From: Lentzea albidocapillata
Lineage (GTDB): Bacteria; Actinomycetota; Actinomycetes; Mycobacteriales; Pseudonocardiaceae
NCBI RefSeq assembly: GCF_000719115.1
Contig: NZ_JOEA01000001.1
Location: forward strand, 1-64,000
Length of the DNA: 64,000 nucleotides
Direction: 5' to 3'
Shown here piece after piece: positions 33,740 to 42,145 of the stretch. Numbering within the stretch: the first letter of the stretch is position 1; every line of letters starts with the position of its first letter. Below the pieces are notes generated by a model. It was not told where the DNA came from and did no database searches. It saw only the letters and a program-made list of their open reading frames with translations. The position numbers and the translations under genes are program-made.

Positions 33740-33760
33740 GTCAGCGCGCCGAGCGCTGAC
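33740..33760 (-). promoter_or_regulatory. Attenuator-like hairpin between leader peptide and sir
   Basis: GTCAGCGC (33740-33747) pairs with GCGCTGAC (33753-33760) around a 5-base loop. The adjacent sequence CAGCGCGCGG at 33771-33780, overlapping the leader stop region, can compete for the same arm. This is the geometry of mutually exclusive helices in peptide-controlled attenuation. Confidence 0.6.
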
Positions 33761-33780
33761 GGGAACAAATCAGCGCGCGG

Positions 33781-33867
33781 TCATGCCGAACGACGGCACA
33801 TCGCGCTGGAGACACGACGGAAGTCGACGTGGCGGCGGGCCACGAGGCGGACTCCAGTCGAATGCAT
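33781..33867 (-). CDS. Cysteine-type leader peptide of the sulfur operon
   Basis: 28 codons from ATG 33867; GTG 33843 is an alternative giving 20 residues. The C-terminus RRHVDFRRVSSAMCRRSA matches the short actinobacterial leader peptides (RRHVDLxRVSSAxC) found ahead of sulfur and cysteine genes. The Cys codon near the end would sense charged tRNA-Cys, and stalling would alter the downstream hairpins at 33740-33760 and 33678-33720. It is 103 bases upstream of sir. Confidence 0.75.
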   Translation of the reverse strand: MHSTGVRLVARRHVDFRRVSSAMCRRSA

Positions 33868-34039
33868 GACCTCAGTGTGCATGCCGTCCAGTGCGTGGTC
33901 CACCGCCAACCGAATGCTGGGATTGCCGAGGGGGAGTTGACATCCTGGCCTGATCTCACTCCGTAGCATTTCTGTCACCGACAGACACTTTCCCTGGTCG
34001 AACACCGCCATTTGGGCCGTGTAGGGGACACTGGGAGTC

Positions 34040-35248
34040 ATGCCCTCCGCTTTGCCCGATGGCGAGCCCGCGCCCGCCGACGGTTCGCTTCCCCCTTCCG
34101 CTCTCGCCGGTGCCGGCTCGCGCCCCTTCGGCATCTACGTGCACGTGCCGTTCTGCGCGACCCGTTGCGGCTACTGCGACTTCAACACCTACACGCCCGG
34201 TGAGCTGGGTTCCTCCGCGTCACCGGAGTCGTGGCTGGAGGGCCTGCGCCGCGAACTGGACCTGGCCGCTTCCGTTCTCGGCACCGCTCCGTTGGCCGAA
34301 ACCGTGTTCGTCGGCGGCGGTACGCCTTCTCTGCTGGGCGCCTCGGGTCTGGGTGACGTGCTGGACGCGGTGCGGCAGTCCTTCGGCCTGGCTCCCGGCG
34401 CCGAGGTGACGACGGAGTCGAACCCCGAGTCGACGTCCGTGGAGTTCTTCTCCGGTATTCGTTCGGCCGGCTACACGCGCGTGTCGCTGGGCATGCAGTC
34501 CGCGGCCCGGCACGTTCTCGCTGTGCTGGACCGCAAGCACACGCCCGGCCGTCCCGGCGAGGCCGCGCTGGAGGCCCGCGCGGCCGGGTTCGAGCACGTG
34601 AACCTCGACCTCATCTATGGCACACCGGGGGAACGACCCTCGGATCTGGCCGAATCCCTCGACGCCGTGCTGGCCGCAGGCGTCGACCACGTGTCCGCCT
34701 ACGCGTTGATCGTGGAGGACGGCACCGGCCTCGCCCGCCGCATCCGCCGCGGCGATCTGCCCATGCCGGACGACGACGTGCTGGCCTCGTCGTACGAGAT
34801 GGTCGACTCGGTACTGAGCGGCGCCGGTTTCTCCTGGTACGAGGTGTCGAACTGGGCGACCTCTGCCGAGGCGCAGTGCCGCCACAACGTCCTGTACTGG
34901 AAGGGCGCCGACTGGTGGGGCTTCGGCCCCGGCGCGCACAGCCACGTGGGCGGCGTGCGCTTCTGGAACGTGAAGCACCCTGCCCGCTACTCGTCCCTGC
35001 TGGCCGAGGGCAAGTCACCCGCCGCAGGCCGCGAGACGCTGTCGGCCGAGGACCAGCGCGTCGAACGGGTGCTGCTGGAACTGCGCCTCTCCGAAGGCCT
35101 GCCGATGGACGTGCTGGACGACGCCGGCCGCGAGGAGGCGAAGCAGGCGATCGCCGACGGGTTGCTCGAACCGCACGACGACCGCTGCGTGCTGACCGAC
35201 CGCGGCCGCCTGCTGGCCGACGCCGTCGTCAGGCGCCTGCTGCCCTGA
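34040..35248 (+). CDS. hemW: HemW, radical SAM heme chaperone
   Basis: 402 residues. The radical SAM cluster motif is CATRCGYCDF (Cx3Cx2C) after GIYVHVPF, with GGGTPSLL next to it. HemW proteins resemble coproporphyrinogen dehydrogenase HemN but lack its activity and transfer heme. The C-terminus DQRVERVLLELRLSEGLPMD is typical. It is divergent from the sulfur operon leader. Confidence 0.92.
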   Translation: MPSALPDGEPAPADGSLPPSALAGAGSRPFGIYVHVPFCATRCGYCDFNTYTPGELGSSASPESWLEGLRRELDLAASVLGTAPLAETVFVGGGTPSLLGASGLGDVLDAVRQSFGLAPGAEVTTESNPESTSVEFFSGIRSAGYTRVSLGMQSAARHVLAVLDRKHTPGRPGEAALEARAAGFEHVNLDLIYGTPGERPSDLAESLDAVLAAGVDHVSAYALIVEDGTGLARRIRRGDLPMPDDDVLASSYEMVDSVLSGAGFSWYEVSNWATSAEAQCRHNVLYWKGADWWGFGPGAHSHVGGVRFWNVKHPARYSSLLAEGKSPAAGRETLSAEDQRVERVLLELRLSEGLPMDVLDDAGREEAKQAIADGLLEPHDDRCVLTDRGRLLADAVVRRLLP

Positions 35249-35464
35249 TCACCTCGCGCGCAGGTCGTGCTGGCTGTGCACCTCGGTGAGCACCCACCCG
35301 CCCTTGCGGTATGTCACCGTGCCCCACCACAACCCGTCCGCCCGGCGGGCCTCCTCCCAGACCACGGTGCCCTCCCACCACTCGTCCTCGCTGTGGACCA
35401 GGCACGCTCTCCCCGGCGCGGGACCTTCCTCCTCCGGTGGCCGCAGCCACACCACGTTGCCCAC
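35249..35464 (-). CDS. Small Trp-rich protein, unknown function
   Basis: 71 residues: MGNVVWLRPPEEEGPAPGRA, then DEWWEGTVVWEEARRADGLW. It is acidic and rich in Trp and may form a small beta-barrel. It converges with hemW, the two stops being adjacent at 35248/35249. I recognise no family with certainty, but similar short genes follow hemW in related actinobacteria, by inference from memory. Confidence 0.6.
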   Translation of the reverse strand: MGNVVWLRPPEEEGPAPGRACLVHSEDEWWEGTVVWEEARRADGLWWGTVTYRKGGWVLTEVHSQHDLRAR

Positions 35465-35589
35465 GTTTGGACCCTAGCGACGGGCACCGACAAAAACCGG
35501 AGCCCGGATCGAGCACGACTTCAGAGCGCGCACCGAGCAGGAAACGGGCTGGGTAAACTCGGGAGCAATGGACACGGAGGTGAACAGCG

Positions 35590-36612
35590 GTGAACGCCGA
35601 TGAGCGTCGGTTCGAGGTGCTGCGCGCCATCGTTGCCGACTACGTGTCCAACCAGGAGCCCGTGGGGTCGAAAGCCCTGGTCGACCGGCACAACCTGGGT
35701 GTCTCGAGCGCGACCGTGCGCAACGACATGGCCGCGCTGGAGGACGAGGGCTACATCGCCCAGCCGCACACCAGCGCGGGGCGCGTGCCAACGGACAAGG
35801 GCTACCGGCTCTTCGTCGACAAGCTGAGCGAGATCAAGCCGCTCTCGCAGGCCGAGAAGCGGGCCATCCGCAGCTTCCTCGACGGCGCGATCGACCTCGA
35901 CGACGTGATGCGCCGCAGTGTGCGGTTGCTCGCGCAGCTGACCAGGCAGGTGGCGGTGATCCAGGTGCCGACGCTGTCCCGCGCGGCCGTGCGCCACCTG
36001 GAGGTGCTGCCGATCACGCCGTCGCGGCTGATGCTGGTGCTCATCACCGACACCGGCCGCGTCGACCAGCGCATCGTCGAGCTCGGGGACGTGATCAGCG
36101 AGGCGCACACGGCCCAGTTGCGCGGCGTGCTGAACCAGGCGATGGCGGGGCAGCGGCTGGCCGAGGCGAGTGCCAAGGTCGCCGAGCTGCCCGACGAGGT
36201 TCCGCCGAACCTGCGCGATCCGATGCTGCGAGTCGCTACTGTGCTCATCGAGACGCTGGTGGAGCACCCCGAGGAACGGCTGGTGCTCGGCGGTACCGCG
36301 AACCTCACGCGCAGCATCACCGACTTCCCGGGCTCGCTGCGGCAGGTGCTGGAAGCGCTGGAGGAGCAGGTCGTCGTGCTCAAGCTGCTCGCCGCCTCCC
36401 GCGACCCCGGTCGCGTGCTGGTGCGCATCGGCGAGGAGAACGAGGCCGCTGAGATGCGCAGCACTTCCGTGGTGTCCATCGGCTACGGCAGCCGTGACAA
36501 TCCACTCGGGGGCCTCGGCGTCGTCGGACCGACGCGCATGGACTACCCCGGGACCATGGCCGCCGTACGCGCGGTCGCCAACTATGTCGGTGAGATCCTG
36601 ACCGGTCGTTGA
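35590..36612 (+). CDS. hrcA: Heat-inducible transcription repressor HrcA
   Basis: 340 residues from GTG 35590, preceded by GGAGGTGAACAGCG. The N-terminal winged HTH is [20 protein letters not shown] followed by [15 protein letters not shown], diagnostic of HrcA. HrcA binds the CIRCE inverted repeat to repress chaperone genes. I see no CIRCE sequence in front of this gene, though it may be elsewhere. dnaJ follows. Confidence 0.95.
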   Translation: MNADERRFEVLRAIVADYVSNQEPVGSKALVDRHNLGVSSATVRNDMAALEDEGYIAQPHTSAGRVPTDKGYRLFVDKLSEIKPLSQAEKRAIRSFLDGAIDLDDVMRRSVRLLAQLTRQVAVIQVPTLSRAAVRHLEVLPITPSRLMLVLITDTGRVDQRIVELGDVISEAHTAQLRGVLNQAMAGQRLAEASAKVAELPDEVPPNLRDPMLRVATVLIETLVEHPEERLVLGGTANLTRSITDFPGSLRQVLEALEEQVVVLKLLAASRDPGRVLVRIGEENEAAEMRSTSVVSIGYGSRDNPLGGLGVVGPTRMDYPGTMAAVRAVANYVGEILTGR

Positions 36613-36655
36613 CCAGAAACGTCTTGCACTTGAGATGAACACGAAAGCGAACAAG

Positions 36656-37804
36656 GTGGCCAGGGATTACTACGGCATCCTCGGTGTCTCGCAGAACGCG
36701 ACACAGGATGAGATCAAGCGCGCCTATCGCAAGCTCGCCAGGCAGCTGCACCCGGACGTCAATCCCAACGAGGAGGCCCGCTTCAAGGAGGTGACGGCCG
36801 CCTACGAGGTGTTGTCGAACCCCGAGAAGCGCCGCGTCGTCGACCTGGGAGGCGACCCGCTCGACTCGGGCGGCGGTGGCCGCGCGGGTGGTGACCCGTT
36901 CGCGGGTTTCGGCCTCGGCGACATCATGGACGCCTTCTTCGGCGCCACGCCCGGCGGTGGCCGGGGGCCGCGCAGCCGCGTGCAGCCCGGCTCCGACGCG
37001 CTGATCCGGCTCGACATGACGCTGGAGGAGTGCGCGGCGGGCGCCACCCGTGAGCTGACCGTCGACACGGCGATCCTGTGCGACCGCTGCCACGGCGCCG
37101 GCACCCAGAACAACTCCAAGCCCGTCCAGTGCGACACCTGCCACGGCCGCGGCGAGGTCCAGTCGGTGCAGCGCTCGTTCCTCGGGCAGGTCGTCACGTC
37201 GCGCCCGTGCCCGGTGTGCCGCGGCTTCGGCGAGGTCATCCCGGACCCGTGCCAGCAGTGCGCCGGTGACGGCCGCACGCGGTCGCGCCGCACGATCTCC
37301 GTGAACATCCCCGCGGGTGTCGCCGAGGGCATGCGCGTGCGCCTCGCGGGCCAGGGCGAGGTCGGCCCCGGCGGTGGCCCGGCCGGCGACCTCTACGTCG
37401 AGGTCGAGGAGCACCCGCACGAGATCTTCGAACGCGACGGCGCCGACCTGCACTGCATCGTCCAGATCCCGATGACGACGGCCGCCCTGGGCGCCACGTT
37501 GCCGTTGAAGACCCTGGACGGCGAGGAAGAGCTGCAGATCGACCCCGGCACGCAGCCGGGCACGCAGCTCGTCATGACCGGCCGCGGCATGCCGAAGCTG
37601 CGTTCCACCGGCCGTGTCGACGGTCGCGGCGACCTGCACGTGCACCTCGAGGTGGTCGTGCCGACCAAGCTCGACGCCGCGCAGTCCTCGTTGCTGCGCG
37701 ACCTGGCCGAGATGCGGGGCGAGAGCGAGCCCTCCCTGTCCCACAACGGCAAGGGCGGCGGCGGGCTGTTCGCCCGCCTGCGCTCCTCACGCGGCCACCG
37801 GTGA
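36656..37804 (+). CDS. dnaJ: Chaperone protein DnaJ (Hsp40)
   Basis: 382 residues from GTG 36656 ([20 protein letters not shown]); ATG 36635 is an alternative. The J domain has the HPD tripeptide ([12 protein letters not shown]), followed by a Gly-rich linker (about residues 65-105). Four CxxCxGxG zinc repeats come next: [24 protein letters not shown] and CQQCAGDG. It is paired with hrcA as the second dnaJ of actinobacteria and stimulates DnaK. It overlaps rsmE by 4 bases. Confidence 0.95.
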   Translation: MARDYYGILGVSQNATQDEIKRAYRKLARQLHPDVNPNEEARFKEVTAAYEVLSNPEKRRVVDLGGDPLDSGGGGRAGGDPFAGFGLGDIMDAFFGATPGGGRGPRSRVQPGSDALIRLDMTLEECAAGATRELTVDTAILCDRCHGAGTQNNSKPVQCDTCHGRGEVQSVQRSFLGQVVTSRPCPVCRGFGEVIPDPCQQCAGDGRTRSRRTISVNIPAGVAEGMRVRLAGQGEVGPGGGPAGDLYVEVEEHPHEIFERDGADLHCIVQIPMTTAALGATLPLKTLDGEEELQIDPGTQPGTQLVMTGRGMPKLRSTGRVDGRGDLHVHLEVVVPTKLDAAQSSLLRDLAEMRGESEPSLSHNGKGGGGLFARLRSSRGHR

Positions 37805-38532
37805 CCCTGCCGGTCTTCCTCGTCGAGGCGTTGCCCTCCGGCGAGGAGTTCGTGCTCGACGGCCCGGAAGGCCGGCACGCCGCCACCGTGAAGAGGTTGC
37901 GCGCGGGCGAGGAACTCGTGCTGTCGGACGGGTCCGGTGCCCAGGTGCGCTGTTCCGTGGTGGCGGTGGAGAAGGACGCCCTGGCGTTGCGCGTGGTCGA
38001 GCGCTGGGTGGAGCCCGAACCGGCCCCGCGCGTCGTGCTCGCCCAGGCCCTGGTGAAGGGCGACCGCGGTGAGCTGGCGGTCGAGCTGGCCACCGAGGCC
38101 GGCGTGGACGGCGTGGTGCCGTGGCGCGCGGCCCGATGCGTGGCGAAGTGGGAAGACGGCCCGCGCGGTGCGAAAGCGTTGGGGCGTTGGCGATCCACGG
38201 TCCGTGAGGCGGCCAAGCAGGCCCGTCGTGCGCGAGTGCCGTTCGTCGATGAACCCGTGAGCACGAATCAGCTTTCTCATCGCGTGTCGTCGTCGGCGCT
38301 CACTCTCGTGTTGCACGAAAGTGCCACCGAACGGCTTGCGGACGTTCCGTTGCCCGATTCGGGTGACGTGCTACTTGTAGTGGGCCCCGAGGGTGGAATC
38401 ACGCCCGAGGAACTCGACACGTTGCGATCTTCGGGTGCGCGGATCGTCCGATTGGGTCCAACCGTTCTGCGTGCATCTACAGCTGCGGCGGTTGCTCTTG
38501 GTGCCATTGGGGTACGTACTACAAGGTGGTGA
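37801..38532 (+). CDS. rsmE: 16S rRNA (uracil-1498-N3)-methyltransferase RsmE
   Basis: 243 residues from GTG 37801, overlapping dnaJ by 4 bases. The SPOUT knot signature is present as [16 protein letters not shown] and [18 protein letters not shown]. The PUA-like N-terminal domain begins [20 protein letters not shown]. It methylates U1498 in the decoding centre. The usual hrcA-dnaJ-rsmE order of actinobacteria is kept. Confidence 0.94.
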   Translation: MTLPVFLVEALPSGEEFVLDGPEGRHAATVKRLRAGEELVLSDGSGAQVRCSVVAVEKDALALRVVERWVEPEPAPRVVLAQALVKGDRGELAVELATEAGVDGVVPWRAARCVAKWEDGPRGAKALGRWRSTVREAAKQARRARVPFVDEPVSTNQLSHRVSSSALTLVLHESATERLADVPLPDSGDVLLVVGPEGGITPEELDTLRSSGARIVRLGPTVLRASTAAAVALGAIGVRTTRW

Positions 38533-38670
38533 CCCCGATCACTCCGAAGATGAACATCGGATGGATTGGCTTGACGCAAGTTGTAGCGAACCGCAGGCGG
38601 TTGGGGTTACCCTTGTTCGCAGAGGGGCCGATTGGTCTATCCGGAAACGGAGTAGACGATTAGCCTTTCT

Positions 38671-38770
38671 GACCAAAAGACTCGCCGGACACCTCCCCCC
38701 TCGGTCCGGCGTCGGCGCCTCGCGGCGAAGCGACCCCCAGGCTTCGGACCGCGAGGCGCCCCTTTTGGTT
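38671..38770 (+). ncRNA. 6C-type small RNA
   Basis: A closing stem ACCAAAAG (38672-38679)/CTTTTGGT (38762-38769) encloses two hairpins. The first is CGCCGGAC (38683-38690)/GTCCGGCG (38704-38711) with a loop containing six C in a row. The second (38714-38731/38741-38760, 18 pairs with a 2-base bulge) has loop GACCCCCAG. Two C-loop hairpins in actinobacteria define the 6C RNA family (Mycobacterium B11, Streptomyces scr3558). The gap 38533-38880 holds no other gene. Confidence 0.8.
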
Positions 38771-38880
38771 TCAGGTGTCTTTGTGCGCTCTGCTCGGGCC
38801 GTCTGGCCTGCGGGTTCGTCACTCCCTATCGAACCGGCGCGCTTCTCGGCGAATTCTTGTCGTTCACGTAAGTTCTGCGT

Positions 38881-39537
38881 GTGCAGCGAATTGCTTACGG
38901 TGACCATCCCAGTCAGTTCGGCGAGCTTTACGTTCCCGAGACCGCGACTCAGGGTGCCGTTGTCGTCATTCACGGTGGTTTTTGGCACCAGCGCTACGGC
39001 CTCGAACTCGGCCGCCCTCTCGCGGACGTGCTCGTCGCGGAAGGATTTGTCGTCTGGAACATCGAATACCGGCGGGTGAGCGGCGGCGGTGGGTGGCCGC
39101 AGACGGGTGAGGACGTGCTCGCCGCGATCAACGCCGTCGACATCGGGCCCGTCGTGACGCTCGGGCACAGCGCCGGAGGCCACCTCGCCGTGTGGGCGGC
39201 CAGGCACAGCGCGCGAGTGGTCGGAGCGGTCGCCCAGGCGGCGGTGCTGGACTTCACCAGGCACATCACGCCGCGGGCGCTGGAACTGTGCACCGAGGAA
39301 CAGTTCGCGGAGGCCTCGCCGGCCGCGCTGATCCCCATCGGCAAGCCGGTGGTGTGCGTGCACGGTGACCAGGACGAGGACGTCCCGGTCGAGCAGTCGA
39401 TCGAGTTCTGCGCCGCCGAGCCGCAGGCGGAACTCGTCGTGGTGCAGGGGGCAGGGCACATGGACATGATCACGCCGGGCACCGAGTCGTGGGAGAGGTG
39501 CCGCGCGGCTGTCGTTCGGCTCGCGCACGACTGCTAG
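38881..39537 (+). CDS. Alpha/beta hydrolase
   Basis: 218 residues from GTG 38881. The oxyanion-hole HGGFWHQRYG and nucleophile elbow GHSAGGHLAVWAAR are typical of the hormone-sensitive-lipase/carboxylesterase-like branch (HGG motif). The Asp (HGDQDEDVPV) and His (GAGHMDMI) complete the triad. Kynurenine formamidase-like enzymes share this layout. No signal peptide. A TetR regulator follows 9 bases later. Confidence 0.9.
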   Translation: MQRIAYGDHPSQFGELYVPETATQGAVVVIHGGFWHQRYGLELGRPLADVLVAEGFVVWNIEYRRVSGGGGWPQTGEDVLAAINAVDIGPVVTLGHSAGGHLAVWAARHSARVVGAVAQAAVLDFTRHITPRALELCTEEQFAEASPAALIPIGKPVVCVHGDQDEDVPVEQSIEFCAAEPQAELVVVQGAGHMDMITPGTESWERCRAAVVRLAHDC

Positions 39538-39546
39538 AAAGGGCCG

Positions 39547-40137
39547 GTGCCGAAGGTTGTCGACCATGAGCAACGCCGCCGCGAACTCGCTGAGGCAGTG
39601 TGGCGCATCGTGCGGCGGGACGGGATAGACCACGCGTCCGTGCGCGCCGTCGCCGCCGAGTCCGGCTGGTCGAGCGGGTCGCTGCGCCACTACTTTCCGA
39701 CGCAGGACGCGCTGCTGGGGTTCGCGATGGAGCTCGCGTACCGGCGGTTCATCGCGCGGTTGGAAAAGATCGACACCACCGCCGGCAACCGCGAGGTGCT
39801 GCGCTCCTTCGCGCACGAGATGCTGGCGATGGACGACGACCGCCGGGTCGAGGCCGCGGTGCTGCTGTCGTTCCTGCCCCGGGCGATGGTCGAGCCGTCG
39901 TTGCACGAGCTGGAACGCATCGGCACACGCGAGTTGTACGGCGAGATCGCGCGTGTTCTCGTTGCGGCGCAAGAAGCCGGTGAGCTGCGGGATGGCGTCG
40001 TGCCGATGAAGGCCGCGCGGCGGTTCATCGTGCTGATCGACGGGCTCAACATCCACCACGGGCTCGGCCCCGACGAGCTCACGGTCGCCGACATGGTCGA
40101 GGCCGTCGACGAGCAGCTGGACCGGCTGTTCGTTTAG
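39547..40137 (+). CDS. TetR-family transcriptional regulator
   Basis: 196 residues from GTG 39547. The N-terminal HTH reads RDGIDHASVRAVAAESGWSS, then GSLRHYFPTQDALLGFAMEL, closely resembling the BetI/AcrR type. The C-terminal helical domain binds an unknown ligand. It probably regulates the hydrolase upstream or the HIT gene downstream. Confidence 0.9.
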   Translation: MPKVVDHEQRRRELAEAVWRIVRRDGIDHASVRAVAAESGWSSGSLRHYFPTQDALLGFAMELAYRRFIARLEKIDTTAGNREVLRSFAHEMLAMDDDRRVEAAVLLSFLPRAMVEPSLHELERIGTRELYGEIARVLVAAQEAGELRDGVVPMKAARRFIVLIDGLNIHHGLGPDELTVADMVEAVDEQLDRLFV

Positions 40138-40145
40138 CTTGGGGT

Positions 40146-40463
40146 ATGTCCTGTTTGTTCTGCCGGATCGCCGACGGTGAGATTCCCGCGACGATCGTGC
40201 ACGAGACCAAGACGACGCTCGCGTTCCGCGACATCCAGCCCAAGGCGCCCGTGCACGTGCTGCTCATCCCGCGCGAGCACGTGCCGAACGCCGTCGACCT
40301 GAACGGCGACCAGCTCGGCGACCTCTTCGCCGCCGCGAAGGAGGTCGCCGACGCCGAGGGAGTGGCCGAGTCGGGCTACCGGCTGCTCTTCAACACCGGG
40401 CCGGACAGCGGACAGGAGGTCTTCCACGCCCACCTGCACCTGCTGGGCGGCCGCCGTCTTTAG
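40146..40463 (+). CDS. HIT-family nucleotide-binding protein (HINT type)
   Basis: 105 residues. It starts MSCLFCRIADGEIPATIVHE and has the HxHxH catalytic motif FHAHLHLLGGR. HINT enzymes are purine nucleoside phosphoramidases. The start is 8 bases after the TetR stop. It overlaps the convergent acetyltransferase by 4 bases. Confidence 0.93.
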   Translation: MSCLFCRIADGEIPATIVHETKTTLAFRDIQPKAPVHVLLIPREHVPNAVDLNGDQLGDLFAAAKEVADAEGVAESGYRLLFNTGPDSGQEVFHAHLHLLGGRRL

Positions 40464-41257
40464 CCCAGCGCCTGCAGCAGGGGAGCGTGGTAGCGGGTGC
40501 GGTCACCCGGCAGGTGCTCGGCACCGCGGACCATCCAGGTGGCCTCGCCCCACGACTCCAGGCCGTGCTCGCGCACGAACGCGATGACCTCGGGGTCGTG
40601 CACGTCGACGCGCACGCTGGGATCACCGGCGGCGCAGTCGGCGATGAGCGCGCACGCGTCGGCGGCGGAGTCCGCGATCACCGGGCCGATCAGCTTCCGG
40701 CCCTCGCGCACCTGCCACGAGCCCGCGACGCCGTGCTCGGAGATCCGGACCGTGCCCATCCTGAGCAGCGACTCCCACAGGTACGGCCGGGTGAGGCCGG
40801 TGACCTTGGTGTCGAGCGCGACGAGGTCGTCGAGGTCGGCTGCGGTCGCGATATGCGATATATCGGATGCCGGTCCGGTGAACGTCCCGGCGTGGATGTC
40901 GGTGAAGCCGACGGCGCGGAAACCCATCTGCTCGTAGAGCGGGCGGCCCATCGACGTCGCGAACAACGTCGAGACATCCGTATCCAATACATGGGATACC
41001 AGCCGCCGGGCGTGGCCTTGGCGCGCGGCGCGTTCGGCGACCAGCACCATGCTGACCGACGCCAGCTCCGGATAGCGCGTCAGGATCGTCGTGCCGACGA
41101 GGCCCTGCTCGTCGAACAGTCCCCAGCCCTCGCCGTACGTGAGCAGGAACTCCCACTTGCTCTCCTCGCGCGGCCACGACCGGCTTTCCGCCAGGTCGGA
41201 GCACGCGGGGATGTCGTCCAAGGTCAGTCGTCGCAGTTCCACAGGTTCCCCAGTCAT
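40460..41257 (-). CDS. GNAT-family acetyltransferase, two-domain, copy 2
   Basis: 265 residues. GNAT features are TTILTRYPELASVSMVLVAE followed by RAARQGHARRLVSHVL (acetyl-CoA pyrophosphate loop with Q/R-x-x-G-x-A/G-like residues) and LYEQMGFRAVG. It is a paralogue of the neighbouring gene (41254-42042), which overlaps it by 4 bases. Two AT-rich palindromes (40850-40871 and 40980-40999) lie inside its coding sequence. Substrate unknown. Confidence 0.85.
   Translation of the reverse strand: MTGEPVELRRLTLDDIPACSDLAESRSWPREESKWEFLLTYGEGWGLFDEQGLVGTTILTRYPELASVSMVLVAERAARQGHARRLVSHVLDTDVSTLFATSMGRPLYEQMGFRAVGFTDIHAGTFTGPASDISHIATAADLDDLVALDTKVTGLTRPYLWESLLRMGTVRISEHGVAGSWQVREGRKLIGPVIADSAADACALIADCAAGDPSVRVDVHDPEVIAFVREHGLESWGEATWMVRGAEHLPGDRTRYHAPLLQALG
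40850..40871. repeat. AT-rich palindrome inside the acetyltransferase gene
   Basis: Matches the palindrome built from half-site GATATCCGATA and its inverse at 19 of 22 bases. On the leftward strand it reads in the phase encoding Ser-Asp-Ile-Ser-His-Ile. The paralogous gene lacks it at the equivalent place. Confidence 0.7.
40980..40999. repeat. AT-rich palindrome (diverged) inside the acetyltransferase gene
   Basis: GTATCCAATACATGGGATAC is an imperfect palindrome encoding Val-Ser-His-Val-Leu-Asp on the leftward strand, at the same protein position as the perfect palindrome in the paralogue at 41780. Confidence 0.7.
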
Positions 41258-42042
41258 CCCAGCGCGAGCGACGCGGGCGCGAAGTACCGCCCACGGTCGC
41301 CGCCGACGTCATCGACGCCGTGCACCATCAGTGCGCAGCCTCCGCGCACCTCGTAGCCCTTGCCCAACAGGAACGCCGCCACCTCCGGGTCGCTCACGTC
41401 GACGCGGGACGGCCCGGCGCCGGCGGCCACGTCAGCGATGATCTCGCACGCCGCAGCCGCGTTCGGTGCTACGAGCGGACCGATGACCAACGTCTCACCC
41501 ATGCGCCGCGTGCAGACGAAGCCGTCCTCCCCGATGTGGGGTGTGTAGACCGATGACGGACCGAACACGTGCATCCAGAACGCCTCTCGCGTGAACCCGC
41601 TCGCCGCCCGGTCCAGCGCCACCACCGAGGGCAGATCGCCTGACGTCGCCGGCCGCGTCACGCCGGCAGCCGCGCCCATGATCTCGCCGTGGTACGCCAA
41701 CGCACGCCCGACCGAGTGAAAGCCGAGCCGTTCGTACAGCGGCTCACCCATCGTGGTCGCGTACAGCACCGAAGGACCCATATCCAATATATTGGATATC
41801 AGTGCGCCCGCAATGCCCCTGCGTTCCGCCCACGAACCGACCAGCACGCCGCTGATCGCCTGCATCTCGGGATACGGCGTGACCAGAGTCGTGCCGAGCA
41901 GCCCGGTCTCGTCGAAGGCGCCGAAGCCCGGACCGAGGGACAGCAGCATCTCCCACTGCGCGGGCGTCCAGCTCCAACCCCGGTCCGTCACGAGTTTCAT
42001 GCACTCGGGTACGTCCTCGACACCAAGCCTCCGGATCTCCAC
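41254..42042 (-). CDS. GNAT-family acetyltransferase, two-domain, copy 1
   Basis: 262 residues. GNAT core: TTLVTPYPEMQAISGVLVGS, then WAERRGIAGALISNIL and LYERLGFHSVG. It is similar throughout to the downstream paralogue, indicating tandem duplication. A perfect 20-bp AT-rich palindrome lies in the segment encoding Ile-Ser-Asn-Ile-Leu-Asp. The genes overlap by 4 bases. Confidence 0.85.
   Translation of the reverse strand: MEIRRLGVEDVPECMKLVTDRGWSWTPAQWEMLLSLGPGFGAFDETGLLGTTLVTPYPEMQAISGVLVGSWAERRGIAGALISNILDMGPSVLYATTMGEPLYERLGFHSVGRALAYHGEIMGAAAGVTRPATSGDLPSVVALDRAASGFTREAFWMHVFGPSSVYTPHIGEDGFVCTRRMGETLVIGPLVAPNAAAACEIIADVAAGAGPSRVDVSDPEVAAFLLGKGYEVRGGCALMVHGVDDVGGDRGRYFAPASLALG
41780..41799. 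repeat. Perfect AT-rich palindrome inside the acetyltransferase gene
   Basis: ATATCCAATATATTGGATAT is a perfect 20-bp palindrome in a region of about 70% GC. It encodes Ile-Ser-Asn-Ile-Leu-Asp-Met on the leftward strand. Confidence 0.85.
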
Positions 42043-42145
42043 GGTTCATGAGCACACACCGTGAGCAAAGCGGTAGCCACCCATTTTCGGCCGGACTAGC
42101 ATCGACGGCACCAGATCCGAGCGACAGGAAGCAGGCCGGGGCCAC

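Noticed and set aside
33678..34039. SAM riboswitch in front of the sulfur operon
   Set aside because: No recognisable SAM-I/II/IV core; the leader peptide and the two hairpins explain the region.
35480..35589. CIRCE operator expected before hrcA
   Set aside because: No TTAGCACTC-N9-GAGTGCTAA sequence or close variant is visible.
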